A DNA stretch of 64,000 bases from Lysinibacillus sphaericus (GTDB taxonomy: Bacteria > Bacillota > Bacilli > Bacillales_A > Planococcaceae). Shown piece by piece: positions 44,176 through 53,790 of the stretch. Made by a program: the position numbers and the translations under genes. The stretch spans positions 3,968,001-4,032,000 of the forward strand of contig NZ_CP015224.1 of assembly GCF_001629735.1 (NCBI RefSeq), read 5' to 3'. Under the pieces are notes generated by a model. The model was not told the DNA's origin and searched no databases. It worked only from the letters and a program-made list of their open reading frames with translations. Each line of letters opens with the position of its first letter. Position 1 is the stretch's first letter.

Positions 44176-45510
44176 ATGAAATACGTCATCATTGGGGGAG
44201 ATGCTGCAGGTATGTCTGCAGCTATGGAGATCTATCGTAATGTACCAGGAGCGGAAATAACGACTTTAGAACGTGGTTTTATTTATTCATATGGACAATG
44301 TGGATTGCCGTATGTTGTAGATGGTCGTATTTCATCAACCAAACGCTTGATTGCAAGAGATGTTGAAACTTTTCGGGGTAAATATGGCATCGATGCACGA
44401 GTAGGCTATGAGGTGGAAAAGGTAGATATAGAGAATAAGGTTGTTTCAGGTATACAGGCAAGTGGCGAAGTATTCGAGATTTCCTATGATAAGCTGCTTA
44501 TAGCAACAGGGGCCGACCCAGTTGTACCTGTCAGAAGTGGAGTCAATCTAGAAGGAATCCACACCGTCAAAACAATCCCTCAGTTAGAAGATTTAATGGC
44601 TGATTTAACACCTGATATTGAACAGGTAACTATTATCGGCGGGGGCTATATCGGATTAGAAATGGCTGAAACATTACAAACCTGTGGGAAAAAGGTAAGA
44701 CTTGTTCAACGAGGAAGCCATGTGGCAAAGATTTTAGATGAAGAACTTGCTCAACATGTTCATGAAGAAGCAAAAAAGAACAATGTAGAGCTTTTATTAA
44801 ATACAGATGTAGAAGCATTTGAAGGAAATAAACGAGTTGAACGGGTCATCACAAATAATGGCATCTTAGAAACAGATTTAGTCATTGTTGCTTCAGGTAT
44901 TAGACCAAATACAAAGTTTTTAGAAGGCACTGGTATAGCTTTTGCAAAAAATGGGGCAATTATCGTCAATCGTCATTTAGAAACTTCCGTAGAGAATGTT
45001 TATGCGGCAGGAGATTGTGCCACTCATTTTAACATTGTGAAGGAGCGTATAGATTATATTCCTTTGGGAACAACTGCCAATAAACAGGGCAGGCTAGCAG
45101 GACTTAATATGTCTGGAAAGTTTGCACCGTTTAGAGGGATTGTCGGGACATCTATTTTAAAATTTTTCAACTTAACAATTGCTACAACTGGCATAAATGA
45201 ACGCCATGCAAAAGAGCTTGGCTTTGATTACGAGGCCTTTAAATTATCAGCTCGCCATATTGCGGGCTATTATCCAGGTGCACAACGTATGTATATTAAG
45301 GTAGTTGTACGTAAACGAGATCAGTTGCTATTGGGCGCACAAATTGTTGGGCCAGCTGGTGTTGATAAGCGTATTGATGTGTTTGCAACGGCATTGTATA
45401 GTAAAATGACATTACCTGATTTGCTAGACTTAGATTTAGCTTATGCACCACCATTTAACGGTGTGTGGGATCCTTTACAGCAGGTAGCGAGAATGAATGG
45501 ACGTTTATAA
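44176..45510 (+). CDS. CoA-disulfide reductase / NADH oxidase-like flavoprotein
   Basis: A 444-residue FAD-NAD(P)H two-dinucleotide-binding enzyme. FAD motif VIIGGDAAGMSAAMEI, single redox Cys42 in SYGQCGLPY (as in CoA-disulfide reductases), NAD motif VTIIGGGYIGLEMAE, second FAD motif VYAAGDCATHFN, and the C-terminal dimer domain with its YAPPFNGVWDPL. It would reduce CoA disulfide or persulfide, or oxygen, with NAD(P)H. No rhodanese domain is attached. AGGGGG ribosome site. A glutathione peroxidase follows 17 bp on, giving a thiol-redox pair. Confidence 0.88.
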   Translation: MKYVIIGGDAAGMSAAMEIYRNVPGAEITTLERGFIYSYGQCGLPYVVDGRISSTKRLIARDVETFRGKYGIDARVGYEVEKVDIENKVVSGIQASGEVFEISYDKLLIATGADPVVPVRSGVNLEGIHTVKTIPQLEDLMADLTPDIEQVTIIGGGYIGLEMAETLQTCGKKVRLVQRGSHVAKILDEELAQHVHEEAKKNNVELLLNTDVEAFEGNKRVERVITNNGILETDLVIVASGIRPNTKFLEGTGIAFAKNGAIIVNRHLETSVENVYAAGDCATHFNIVKERIDYIPLGTTANKQGRLAGLNMSGKFAPFRGIVGTSILKFFNLTIATTGINERHAKELGFDYEAFKLSARHIAGYYPGAQRMYIKVVVRKRDQLLLGAQIVGPAGVDKRIDVFATALYSKMTLPDLLDLDLAYAPPFNGVWDPLQQVARMNGRL

Positions 45511-45527
45511 ATAGGAGGTATAGAGCA

Positions 45528-46001
45528 ATGAGTATTTATGATATTAACGTGACTTTAGAAGATGGTACTGACTATAGCCTAGAGCGATATAAAGGGAAGC
45601 CAATGTTAATTGTCAATACTGCTTCAAAATGTGGCTTTACACCACAATTCGAAGAATTAGAAGGTCTCTTTGAAAAATATCAGGATGAAGGTCTTGTTGT
45701 ACTAGGTTTCCCGTCCAATCAATTCAAGCAAGAGCTGGCCACTGCTGAAGAAGCTGCTTCACAATGTCGGCTGGAATATGGGGTAACCTTCCCGATGCAT
45801 AAAATCGTTAAGGTGAATGGTAAGGAAGCGCATCCGATTTTTGATTATCTCACTTCTCATTCTAAAGGGTTTTTAGGCAACAGCATTAAATGGAATTTCA
45901 CCAAATTCTTAGTGAATCGAGATGGCGAGGTTGTTGGACGCTACGCATCGGCAGATAAACCAAGTAGTTTTGAAGATGATATTAAAAAAGTTTTAGCATA
46001 A
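45528..46001 (+). CDS. Glutathione-peroxidase-family thiol peroxidase
   Basis: 157 residues, BsaA-like. The peroxidatic residue is Cys35 (NTASKCGFTPQ), with Gln65 (FPSNQF) and Trp in WNFTKFLV completing the site. A second Cys in SQCRLEYGVTF is placed to be the resolving Cys of thioredoxin-dependent members. Reduces peroxides in the cytosol. Start ATG 45528 is nine bases after AGGAGG; an upstream in-frame extension runs into the previous gene and is not used. Confidence 0.9.
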   Translation: MSIYDINVTLEDGTDYSLERYKGKPMLIVNTASKCGFTPQFEELEGLFEKYQDEGLVVLGFPSNQFKQELATAEEAASQCRLEYGVTFPMHKIVKVNGKEAHPIFDYLTSHSKGFLGNSIKWNFTKFLVNRDGEVVGRYASADKPSSFEDDIKKVLA

Positions 46002-46011
46002 TAGTTAGAAG

Positions 46012-46046
46012 GATTCATGCACAGACTGTGTATGAATCTTTTTTTA
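46012..46046 (+). terminator. Rho-independent terminator
   Basis: GATTCATGCACA (46012-46023) with TGTGTATGAATC (46027-46038), one G-T pair, 3-base loop, then T8. It ends the VanZ-RDD/reductase/peroxidase unit. Confidence 0.9.
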
Positions 46047-46098
46047 TTAATTAAAGCAGTAAAAACACGTTCATTGATTGAGAATAGATGATTTAAGG

Positions 46099-46146
46099 TT
46101 GCTGTAAGCTTACGACAATTTTGCTGTAAGTTTGAGGGCGTATACT
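46099..46146 (+). promoter_or_regulatory. 22-bp-spaced direct repeat at the BceAB-like promoter
   Basis: TTGCTGTAAG occurs at 46099-46108 and again at 46121-46130, in phase over two helical turns. The first copy extends into the palindrome GTAAGCTTAC (46104-46113). A TATACT -10 candidate is at 46141-46146. The OmpR-type regulator at 50569-51291 is the likely binder. Bce-type sites usually combine ACA and TGTAA half-sites, and TGTAA is present in both copies. Confidence 0.55.
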
Positions 46147-46174
46147 AAAGTCAGAAAGAAGAGGAGGAGCGTAT

Positions 46175-46942
46175 ATGACGCCATTATTAAAGGTACAAAA
46201 CGTTGAGAAAACATACGGCAAGGGCGCTAATACTTTTACAGCGTTATCTAATATATCATTTGAAGTAAAAAAAGGTGAATTTGTGGGCGTAATGGGTCCT
46301 TCAGGGGCTGGGAAATCTACGCTTCTCAATGTGTTAGCTACAATCGATACACCAACGACTGGTGAAATAATTATCGGTGATACGAACTTAGCACGTATGA
46401 AAGATGCTGAATTAGCGGATTTTCGTCGTGATAACTTAGGATTTATATTCCAAGACTATAACTTACTTGATTCTTTGACAGTACGAGAAAATATAGTTTT
46501 GCCACTGGCTATTGCAAAGATGCCAACAAAGGCTATTAGCGCTAGAGTCGACCGTATTGCTTCATTGTTCGGCATTAGTGATTTACTAGATAAATATCCT
46601 TATCAAATATCGGGTGGACAAAAACAACGTACAGCTTCGTCACGCGCGTTAGTAACAGAGCCAAAATTAATCTTTGCTGATGAGCCTACGGGTGCACTTG
46701 ATTCAAAATCAGCAACTGATTTGCTGGAAAGCTTAAGTGACTTAAATCAATCTCAGGCAGCTACCATTATGATGGTTACCCATGATGCTTTTGCAGCGAG
46801 TTTCTGTCAGCGAATACTATTTATTCAGGATGGGCAGTTATCCAAGGAAATTCATCGTGGGACTCTAACAAGGAAACAATTTTTCCAAGAGATCTTACAG
46901 GTGCTGTCAAGCATCGGGGGTGGAGTAAATGACGTTATTTAG
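46175..46942 (+). CDS. BceA/YxdL-type ABC ATPase
   Basis: 255 residues. Walker [11 protein letters not shown]-loop [12 protein letters not shown], signature [15 protein letters not shown], Walker [13 protein letters not shown], switch His [10 protein letters not shown]. The MacB-like ATPase of peptide-antibiotic detoxification transporters. It overlaps the permease gene by 14 bp. GAGGAGGAG site upstream. Confidence 0.9.
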   Translation: MTPLLKVQNVEKTYGKGANTFTALSNISFEVKKGEFVGVMGPSGAGKSTLLNVLATIDTPTTGEIIIGDTNLARMKDAELADFRRDNLGFIFQDYNLLDSLTVRENIVLPLAIAKMPTKAISARVDRIASLFGISDLLDKYPYQISGGQKQRTASSRALVTEPKLIFADEPTGALDSKSATDLLESLSDLNQSQAATIMMVTHDAFAASFCQRILFIQDGQLSKEIHRGTLTRKQFFQEILQVLSSIGGGVNDVI

Positions 46943-48797
46943 TTTAGCGCGTAAAAATATTCAGCGTAATTTGTCCAACTATTTTTTATATATTGCCTCG
47001 ATGGTATTTAGTATCGTCATTTATTTTACATTTGTGACATTGAAATATAATGATGATCTTTCAGCCTTAAAACAATCCTCTCAGCAAATTAAAGGGTTGA
47101 TGAGTGCATCGTCTGTAGTCTTATTGTTCTTCATTGTCATCTTTATGGCATATTCGAATTCATTTTTTATGAAGAAACGAAAAAAGGAAGTAGCACTCTA
47201 TTCACTATTAGGCGTGCGAAAGCAAAAGATCGGCCTCTTGCTCTTCTTTGAGAATCTAGTCATTGGGTTAGTCTCTCTAGTATTGGGGATCGTTTTAGGA
47301 TTCTTTATGTCACAAGGTTTGTTAATGATATTAGTCCGACTCATGGGGTATGAAATTGTTGGAAACCTGACATTTTCGATAGAGGCACTGGTGAATACAA
47401 CAGTCATTTTTACAGTATTGTTTTTATTCACGTCGTTACAAGGCTATCGTGTTATTTATCAATTCAAATTGATTGACTTATTTCATGCAGAAAAACAGGG
47501 TGAACAAATTCCCCGTGCCTCTTTAGTAGCTGCGGTTTTAGGAACTGCACTCATCGCATTTGGATATTATACAGCTGCGTCTGATATGTTTACGAGTGAA
47601 ATTTGGCGATTCTTCACGGTTTTAGGTACGCCACTAATGGTCATTGGCGTAACGATCGTGGGGACATATCTTTTATTCCATAGTGTAAGTGTTTTTGTGT
47701 TAACAGCTTTAAAAAGAGCCACATCTTGGTCTTGGAAAGGTTTAAATTTAATTGGGGTTTCTCAGTTATTGTATCGTATTCGCGCAAATGCTAAATCATT
47801 GTCCATTATTGCCATTTTAAGTGCCACGACAATTACAGCAGGCGGTGGCGTTTTCGGTATGTATTATAATGCAGAAGCAACTGTACGTCAGATGCTGCCA
47901 AATACATTTATGTGGAAAGGCGATCCCGTTGATTTTTCACAGAAAGACGTTATCTATAATGAATCACTGTCTGTGAAAAACTTACGTGTCGATAATGAAT
48001 TTTCATTTTTCGAATATACATTACTTAAGGAATCTGATTATAATCGTTTAGCAAAATTACAAGGTAAGGATCAAAACTTGCATATTGCTGATGGATCGAC
48101 GGTGTTGCTGGATGCCGCATATGATGAAAGATTTTCGCATGATTTTACTGGGGAAAACTTTAAGTTAAAGAATGGTGATTCTTTCCATGTAGAAAAAATG
48201 TACACAGAGAGCGTTCTAAACTTTATTCCTGCGGGAACGGTGCTTGTCGTGAATGATCAAGAGTTTGCTGCGACTAATGCAGAAGAGATAAAGATGCAGG
48301 CTATTGGATTAGACAATGATTTGAAACAACAGGTCGTTTCACAAGACATTATCAAGCAATTGTCGACAGAACAACAAGAATCCTTCTCTAGTGTTCCTCA
48401 AAGCTATGAGGATAGTATAGCAACTGTAGGAGCATTACTGTTTGTGGGTAGCTTCCTTGGACTAGTTTTTCTAGCGGCAACCGGTAGTATAATTTATTTC
48501 AAAATTTTAACGGAAGCTGAGGAAGATCAGGCGAAATATGCGATTTTAAATAAAATTGGTGTCAACAGTAAGCAAATTTTAAAGACTGTAGCAGGACAAG
48601 TAGCTGTTATCTTTAGTGCACCACTTATCGTAGGTATTGTGCATAGTGCATTTGCGTTACTAGCATTTTCACAGTTATTTGGTATGAATATTACGAAGCC
48701 AGTAATATTATGGATGATTGCATATTCAGCTATTTATTTCATCTATTATATTTTTACTGTACGTTCGTTCTACAAAATTGTAAGACAGGGGAATTAA
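46929..48797 (+). CDS. BceB/YxdM-type ABC permease
   Basis: A 622-residue permease with ten expected helices. FtsX-like block 1 is at 55-210 (FFMKKRKKEVALYSLLGVRKQKIGLLLFFENLVIG). The large external domain characteristic of Bce permeases lies between helices 7 and 8 (about 315-500). The second FtsX block is at 510-620 (AKYAILNKIGVNSKQILKTVAGQ). Family knowledge: these remove lipid II- or membrane-acting peptides from their targets and signal flux to a partner kinase. Followed by a yxeA-like gene, as in the B. subtilis yxdLM-yxeA locus. Confidence 0.9.
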   Translation: MTLFSLARKNIQRNLSNYFLYIASMVFSIVIYFTFVTLKYNDDLSALKQSSQQIKGLMSASSVVLLFFIVIFMAYSNSFFMKKRKKEVALYSLLGVRKQKIGLLLFFENLVIGLVSLVLGIVLGFFMSQGLLMILVRLMGYEIVGNLTFSIEALVNTTVIFTVLFLFTSLQGYRVIYQFKLIDLFHAEKQGEQIPRASLVAAVLGTALIAFGYYTAASDMFTSEIWRFFTVLGTPLMVIGVTIVGTYLLFHSVSVFVLTALKRATSWSWKGLNLIGVSQLLYRIRANAKSLSIIAILSATTITAGGGVFGMYYNAEATVRQMLPNTFMWKGDPVDFSQKDVIYNESLSVKNLRVDNEFSFFEYTLLKESDYNRLAKLQGKDQNLHIADGSTVLLDAAYDERFSHDFTGENFKLKNGDSFHVEKMYTESVLNFIPAGTVLVVNDQEFAATNAEEIKMQAIGLDNDLKQQVVSQDIIKQLSTEQQESFSSVPQSYEDSIATVGALLFVGSFLGLVFLAATGSIIYFKILTEAEEDQAKYAILNKIGVNSKQILKTVAGQVAVIFSAPLIVGIVHSAFALLAFSQLFGMNITKPVILWMIAYSAIYFIYYIFTVRSFYKIVRQGN

Positions 48798-48798
48798 T

Positions 48799-49158
48799 AT
48801 GAAAAAAGTATTTTTTGGAATAGGTGCATTGCTTATCTTATTCGTAGCAGGGTTAGTTGTATTGATGACTGTAGACTTTAACCGTTTAAATAAAGACACT
48901 TACTATGTCCATATCACGGCTGATGGTGAGGTAGAGGAGTATAAGGCAAGTAACGGTGAAATTTTTAAAATGTATTGGTATGAGCTTCCTGCCTACAATA
49001 AAAATGGCAAAGAAAAGACATTAAAGTTCTCAGCTCATAAAAATTTACGCCATGATGCTTATTTAAAGCTTTATGTTAAAAAAGAGACGGAAGTCACTTC
49101 CTATGATGAGGTGAAATTCCACGAGGTACCTAATAAAGCGCAAGATCAAATGAAATAG
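48799..49158 (+). CDS. yxeA: YxeA-family (DUF1093) exported protein
   Basis: 119 residues. An N-terminal hydrophobic segment (5-24, signal or anchor) is followed by a small beta-rich DUF1093 domain (TYYVHITADGEVEEYKASNGEIFKMYWYELPAYNKNGKEKTLKFSA). It starts one base after the permease stop, matching the yxdLM-yxeA arrangement in B. subtilis. Its precise role is unknown; a helper at the cell surface for the transporter is an inference. Confidence 0.85.
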   Translation: MKKVFFGIGALLILFVAGLVVLMTVDFNRLNKDTYYVHITADGEVEEYKASNGEIFKMYWYELPAYNKNGKEKTLKFSAHKNLRHDAYLKLYVKKETEVTSYDEVKFHEVPNKAQDQMK

Positions 49159-49160
49159 CT

Positions 49161-49203
49161 AAAAGGAGCATCCACTAGTCAAACTAGTGCTGCTCCTTTT
49201 TTA
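49161..49203. terminator. Bidirectional terminator
   Basis: AAAAGGAGCA (49161-49170) with TGCTCCTTTT (49191-49200), with an inner CACTAGT/ACTAGTG stem. It lies between the convergent yxeA-like and kinase genes. Confidence 0.9.
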
Positions 49204-50572
49204 AATTAATGGAAACGATTGTACCCTTTCCTTTTTCAGAGGTTATAGTAACAAAACCTCCATGGGCCTCAATAATATCTCTAGCAATGGCGGTCCCTAA
49301 GCCAGTACCAGCCGTATTGTCGGTATTGGTGCCGCGGTAATAGCGCTCAAAAATATGCTCTAAATCCTCTGAGGAGATACCCTTTCCATTATCTGCTATC
49401 GTAATGGAATCTTTATCGACAGACACATGGACAGATACATCAGGAGTATTATGAAGCAGGGCGTTGTGTAAAAAGTTTATGATCGCTCTGCGCATAAAAT
49501 GTTCGTCAATGAGCTGGTGATGGTTCTCTGAGATTGCTTCAAAGTCTATATTGGCAAGTTCAAACTGTGGTGTATTTAATGTATCAATTACAATTTCCCG
49601 AATAAATGGCACCATGTTCACTTCTTTTAAAGTGAGTGGGAGCTGCTGATGTCTTAAGCGCATCGTTAAATTTAAGTCATCAAGCAGATTTTGCATATGC
49701 AATGACTGTTTCTCGATAATTTGTGCATACTCGGCCTTTTCTTGAGAGGTGAGTGTCTCGTCATCTAAAAGCTCTGCATATCCCCGAATAGAGGCAAGCG
49801 GTGTTTTCATATCATGAGAGACATTGCTAATCCATTCCTCGCGCATCAGTTCAAGACGCTTGCGTTCCTGCTCATGTGCAGCGAGTTCCCTGGATACTTC
49901 ATTTAAATTTTCAAAAACAGTTTTATATACACCACCAGGCGTTTTAACTGGCTGATGCTCATGATTTTTTAAATGACGAATGCGTTCGATCAAGGCATAG
50001 AGAGGCGTCGTTAGCGTACGACCAAATAGCCAGCCGACCAATGCAGCGACTATTAAATCAGCAATAACAATGAATAACCCGAATTTACCAACAAACTGTA
50101 AAAAAGAGGTGCCAGAAATATGCATGACTAATCTCTCAACTTCACTCCCTTTTACACCAACTAGATAACTAATCTCATCCTTGACTCCTACATAAACCGT
50201 CGTATCAGCATCAAATTCTTTATATTTGTACACTTGTATCAAATCAACGGGTGCGTAATGGGAAGGTGCTTCCTCTGGGGCAAAATGAGAATCAATGACT
50301 TGACCATTCACATCAAGTAATTGAATCCAAGCATTTCGCATATGCAACTGTTCTAGTCCTTCTGCACTTATGGAGGTTTCGCCATTTTCTATTTCAATGT
50401 ACTGCTGAAAATTCCGTACGAAGTCCTCTTCTTTCGATTCAGTCGCTCTATCAGAATCATTATTAAGTTTATACGACAGGAGACCAATGAGAATGGCCGT
50501 ATTGACGAAAATAACGATGATCACAATGGATAGAACAGAAAAGAGAAAGCGAGCAGTCAATTTCCACTTCAT
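49184..50572 (-). CDS. Sensor histidine kinase with extracellular domain
   Basis: 462 residues. Helices at about 9-33 and 160-184 enclose an external sensor of about 125 residues. HAMP at about 185-235. H-box NVSHDMKTPLASIRGYAELL with His253. Catalytic boxes FLHNALLHN, ADNGKGIS and GTGLGTAIARDIIEAHGG. Bce-type transporters normally signal through short kinases that have no external domain. This one is of the ordinary type although it faces the Bce-like operon. ATGA overlap with the upstream regulator gene. Confidence 0.92.
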   Translation of the reverse strand: MKWKLTARFLFSVLSIVIIVIFVNTAILIGLLSYKLNNDSDRATESKEEDFVRNFQQYIEIENGETSISAEGLEQLHMRNAWIQLLDVNGQVIDSHFAPEEAPSHYAPVDLIQVYKYKEFDADTTVYVGVKDEISYLVGVKGSEVERLVMHISGTSFLQFVGKFGLFIVIADLIVAALVGWLFGRTLTTPLYALIERIRHLKNHEHQPVKTPGGVYKTVFENLNEVSRELAAHEQERKRLELMREEWISNVSHDMKTPLASIRGYAELLDDETLTSQEKAEYAQIIEKQSLHMQNLLDDLNLTMRLRHQQLPLTLKEVNMVPFIREIVIDTLNTPQFELANIDFEAISENHHQLIDEHFMRRAIINFLHNALLHNTPDVSVHVSVDKDSITIADNGKGISSEDLEHIFERYYRGTNTDNTAGTGLGTAIARDIIEAHGGFVTITSEKGKGTIVSINLKKEQH

Positions 50573-51291
50573 TCTTGCGCCTCTTTTGGTATGACAAACT
50601 TATACCCAAGACCTTTTACAGTGGTGATAAAAATAGGTTTAGAGGCATCCTGCTCAATTTTTTCTCGCAAACGTCGAATATGCACCATGACAGTATTATC
50701 AGAACCGAAAAAATCTTCTCCCCAAACACGCTCAAAAAGGGTTTCTTTACTTAAAATGCGATGAGGATTGTGCATAAAACATGCCATTAAACCAATTTCC
50801 TTAGCTGTTAACTCCAATAAAATCCCATCCTTGTGGACTTCTGTTTCGTCAGCGTTTAGCTGGAAGGGTCCAACTTGTATTGTTTTTTCTGCCATGCCTG
50901 AAGTTGTTTCGTGTGTTTGATAACCAACTCTACGTAACTGTGCCTTCACACGATAGGCAACTTCCTTAGGACTAAATGGTTTTGTAATATAATCGTCGCC
51001 TCCGATGGCAAGCCCTAAAATTTTATCAATTTCTTCATTTTTAGCAGACATAAAAAGCACAGGTACATGCGATATTTCGCGAATGCGTCTACATAAATCA
51101 TAGCCTTCTCCATCAGGAAGCATGACATCTAGAAGCACAATATCTGGACTTGTTTGCTGAAAGCTTGTCCAAGCATCGTGAATGGAGCCGGCTGTATAAA
51201 TTTGTTTATAGCCTTCTTTTTGTAGGCTTACCTTTAGAAGATTAGCTAAATCTGCCTCATCATCCACTACTAATATGGTTGGCTCTTGCAT
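50569..51291 (-). CDS. OmpR-family response regulator
   Basis: 240 residues. Acidic pocket VVDDEAD, phosphoacceptor Asp55 (VLLDVMLPDG), Thr/Ser in LFMSAKNEE, Lys in ITKPFSPKE. C-terminal winged helix LTAKEIGLMACFMHNPHRILSKETLFERVWG, ending TVKGLGYKF. Coupled with the kinase. Candidate controller of the BceAB-like transporter through the direct repeat at 46099-46130; regulation of its own gene is possible but no similar repeat was found upstream of it. Confidence 0.92.
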   Translation of the reverse strand: MQEPTILVVDDEADLANLLKVSLQKEGYKQIYTAGSIHDAWTSFQQTSPDIVLLDVMLPDGEGYDLCRRIREISHVPVLFMSAKNEEIDKILGLAIGGDDYITKPFSPKEVAYRVKAQLRRVGYQTHETTSGMAEKTIQVGPFQLNADETEVHKDGILLELTAKEIGLMACFMHNPHRILSKETLFERVWGEDFFGSDNTVMVHIRRLREKIEQDASKPIFITTVKGLGYKFVIPKEAQE

Positions 51292-51506
51292 TATTCACAC
51301 ACCCTTTCTTATGATGAATACTTTCTTATCGAAAGAATCCTTATATGTTATGAAAATCATTATAAATGAAATGTACTGGAAAGAGGAAATGAAGTATTAC
51401 TAATAAAAGCCCTTGTATACTTACATTTAAAAATTGAAGATGGAGAAGTGAAACCTTTACAGCTACTAAACGTAAAAAGAGTATAGACAAATGAGGAGGA
51501 ATGGCA

Positions 51507-52121
51507 ATGTTTAAAAAAATAGCTGCCGATGCATTAGGATTATCTGATATTGGAGTAGTCGTTCAAAGAGAAGACTATGATAAAACTGATGCTGATGATT
51601 TTATACTACATGAAATAGATGAAAAAATTTACTTTTTAATTAAAACAAAGGCAGATGAATACTGCTTTACAAATCGTGCTATTCTCCATGTAGATGGCGA
51701 AAGCGCTATGAGTAAGAAACGATTACTACGTCGCTATGATTATTCTATGTTCGCCATTACAGATGTTTTTCTCGAAACAGCAGGAACAATTGACCTTGAT
51801 GTCGAAATTAAGTTTACAATCGGTAATTCTCCACTTTCCATCGACATTCATAAACGCTTTATTGATGACATTAAAGATTTATATAAAGCGCTACATGCGA
51901 TTAGCTACGAACAAAAGAACAATGCCTATAAGTTAGAAGTAGCAGAAAAAAGCTTACATATTGCTTCTTCATCACTTGGACGAATTGGCAATGATAATAT
52001 TTCTCCGTCCGCATCATTTGAGGCAATTACCCGCTTTGCAAATACTTGGATGATTGATCATAAAGATCAGTACAAAAAAGAAGATTTCTCACATATTTTT
52101 GATTTATATATGAATAATTAA
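51507..52121 (+). CDS. yvbH: YvbH-like bacterial PH-domain protein
   Basis: 204 residues, the same length as B. subtilis YvbH. Residues 1-125 form a bacterial PH domain (LGLSDIGVVVQREDYDKTDADDFILHEIDEKIYFLIKTK..EYCFTNRAILHVDG). Residues 130-204 are the helical YvbH-like oligomerisation region. Cytosolic; ligand and role are unknown. ATG 51507 is seven bases after GAGGAGG; an ATG two codons earlier lies within that site. Confidence 0.85.
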   Translation: MFKKIAADALGLSDIGVVVQREDYDKTDADDFILHEIDEKIYFLIKTKADEYCFTNRAILHVDGESAMSKKRLLRRYDYSMFAITDVFLETAGTIDLDVEIKFTIGNSPLSIDIHKRFIDDIKDLYKALHAISYEQKNNAYKLEVAEKSLHIASSSLGRIGNDNISPSASFEAITRFANTWMIDHKDQYKKEDFSHIFDLYMNN

Positions 52122-52165
52122 CGGTTCAAAGTAGTTTTTCCTGCTACTGAAAGAAGAAAAAAATA

Positions 52166-52197
52166 GCTCTCTGCAAATGTGGAGAGCGTTTTTTTAC
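52166..52197 (+). terminator. Rho-independent terminator
   Basis: GCTCTC (52166-52171) with GAGAGC (52182-52187), then G and a T7 run. It ends the YvbH-like gene. Confidence 0.85.
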
Positions 52198-52242
52198 ATA
52201 TAACTTCATACATAAAAAGACAAACTAGGAGCGTGACGAAAA

Positions 52243-53598
52243 ATGACAAACGAATTGCATGTGCTTGACAAAGAGGGACTAGAAAGTGACTTTATACAGC
52301 AACCGCAAGCCGCTGAGACATTGTTCGTAAATGAGTTCATAGATGGTATTTTAGATCCTTCACAAGAAATGCTTGGACCAGTTAAAGATGGTGGAACAAT
52401 CATTGCCAATACTACACCTGGATGCTGGGGACCCATGCTAACACCAACTATACGTGGTGGACATGAAGTAACGAAGCCCGTTTTTGTGGAGGGGGCTGAG
52501 GTGGGTGACGCGATTGTCATAAAAATTAAGTCTATTCAGGTTACTTCAATGGCCACTTCCTCTGGTCACGATGAGCCCATCACAGATCGCTTTATTGGTG
52601 ATCCGTTTGTTTCCGTAAAATGTCCAGGTTGTGGCAAGCTCCATCCAAGCACTGTTGTTAAAGGTATAGGACCTCAAGCAATTCGCTGTTCGACATGTGA
52701 TACAGATACGGCACCATTCAACATGACTAATGGCTACACAATGGCATTTGATCATAAAGGACATATAGGTGTAACGGTTGGACGAGAGGGTGCCCGTCGT
52801 ATTGCTCTTGATGCCAAAAATTACATGAGAACGCCCGAAAACTCTATTCAAAATCCTGTTGTAGCATTGGCACCAAGTGACATAGTAGGTGTCATGGCTA
52901 GAATGCGTCCATTTTTAGGTCAGCTTGGTACAACCCCTTCAAAGGCAATGCCCGATTCTCATAATGCAGGTGATTTCGGTTCATTCTTAATTGGGGCACC
53001 ACATGAGTATGCCTTCACACAGGATGAATTGGATTTACATCGTACCGATGGACATATGGATATTAGCAGAGTTCGTGAAGGTGCAACGATTATTTGCCCT
53101 GTAAAAGTTCCTGGTGGCGGCATATACATTGGAGATATGCATGCTATGCAGGGAGATGGTGAAATTGCAGGACATACAACTGATGTAGCAGGGATTGTAC
53201 AGCTTCAAGTTCATGTCTTGAAGAAAGTAGCATTGGAAGGCCCTGTGTTACTACCAAATGAGGAAGATTTACCATATACAGCAAAGCCATTTACAAAGGA
53301 AGAAAAACGTCGTGCACGCGAGCTAGCAGAGGAATTCGGTGTAAAACAGATAGAAGAGGCTTTACCCGTATCAATAGTTGGTACTGGCAAAACGTTAAAT
53401 GAGGCAACTGATAATGCTATTCGCCGTGCATCCAAGCTATTTGAATTACCTGAATCAGAAGTATTGAATAGAGCAACCATCACAGGCTCTATAGAAATTG
53501 GTCGTCATCCAGGAGTAGTCACAGCAACTTTCCAAGTACCTAAAACGATACTGAAAAAGGTTCGAATTTTTAAAACGGTGAAAAAACAATACGATTAA
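52243..53598 (+). CDS. Acetamidase/formamidase-family protein with zinc-ribbon insert
   Basis: A 451-residue FmdA/AmdA amidohydrolase. Early NTTPGCWGPMLTP and TRGGHEV, a central PHEYAFTQDELDLHRTDGHMD region and late VPGGGIYIGDMHAMQGDGEIAGHTTD carry the metal-site residues of the family. Residues 127-152 form an insert CPGC-x18-CSTC, a zinc-ribbon-like four-Cys unit not in the classical enzyme. Family reaction: hydrolysis of short amides to acid and ammonia. Actual substrate is unproven. It stands alone. Confidence 0.85.
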   Translation: MTNELHVLDKEGLESDFIQQPQAAETLFVNEFIDGILDPSQEMLGPVKDGGTIIANTTPGCWGPMLTPTIRGGHEVTKPVFVEGAEVGDAIVIKIKSIQVTSMATSSGHDEPITDRFIGDPFVSVKCPGCGKLHPSTVVKGIGPQAIRCSTCDTDTAPFNMTNGYTMAFDHKGHIGVTVGREGARRIALDAKNYMRTPENSIQNPVVALAPSDIVGVMARMRPFLGQLGTTPSKAMPDSHNAGDFGSFLIGAPHEYAFTQDELDLHRTDGHMDISRVREGATIICPVKVPGGGIYIGDMHAMQGDGEIAGHTTDVAGIVQLQVHVLKKVALEGPVLLPNEEDLPYTAKPFTKEEKRRARELAEEFGVKQIEEALPVSIVGTGKTLNEATDNAIRRASKLFELPESEVLNRATITGSIEIGRHPGVVTATFQVPKTILKKVRIFKTVKKQYD

Positions 53599-53616
53599 AG
53601 AATCAATTTGTATGAA

Positions 53617-53645
53617 GGCAAACTTTCAAGGGTTTGCTTTTTTTG
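53617..53645 (+). terminator. Rho-independent terminator
   Basis: GCAAAC (53618-53623) with GTTTGC (53632-53637), followed by T8. After the amidase gene. Confidence 0.8.
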
Positions 53646-53790
53646 TATGAGTTGTGAGTAGAAAAAGTGAGTATTTGTCGGAAATTTGAAGTTAGAATTG
53701 AAATCTTATGATGGGTTGATATAATGATAAAAGTTTAATGTCCACCAAGGTGTAAGTATTAAAATAGAGAAATAGTAAAGTCGGTGCTGA

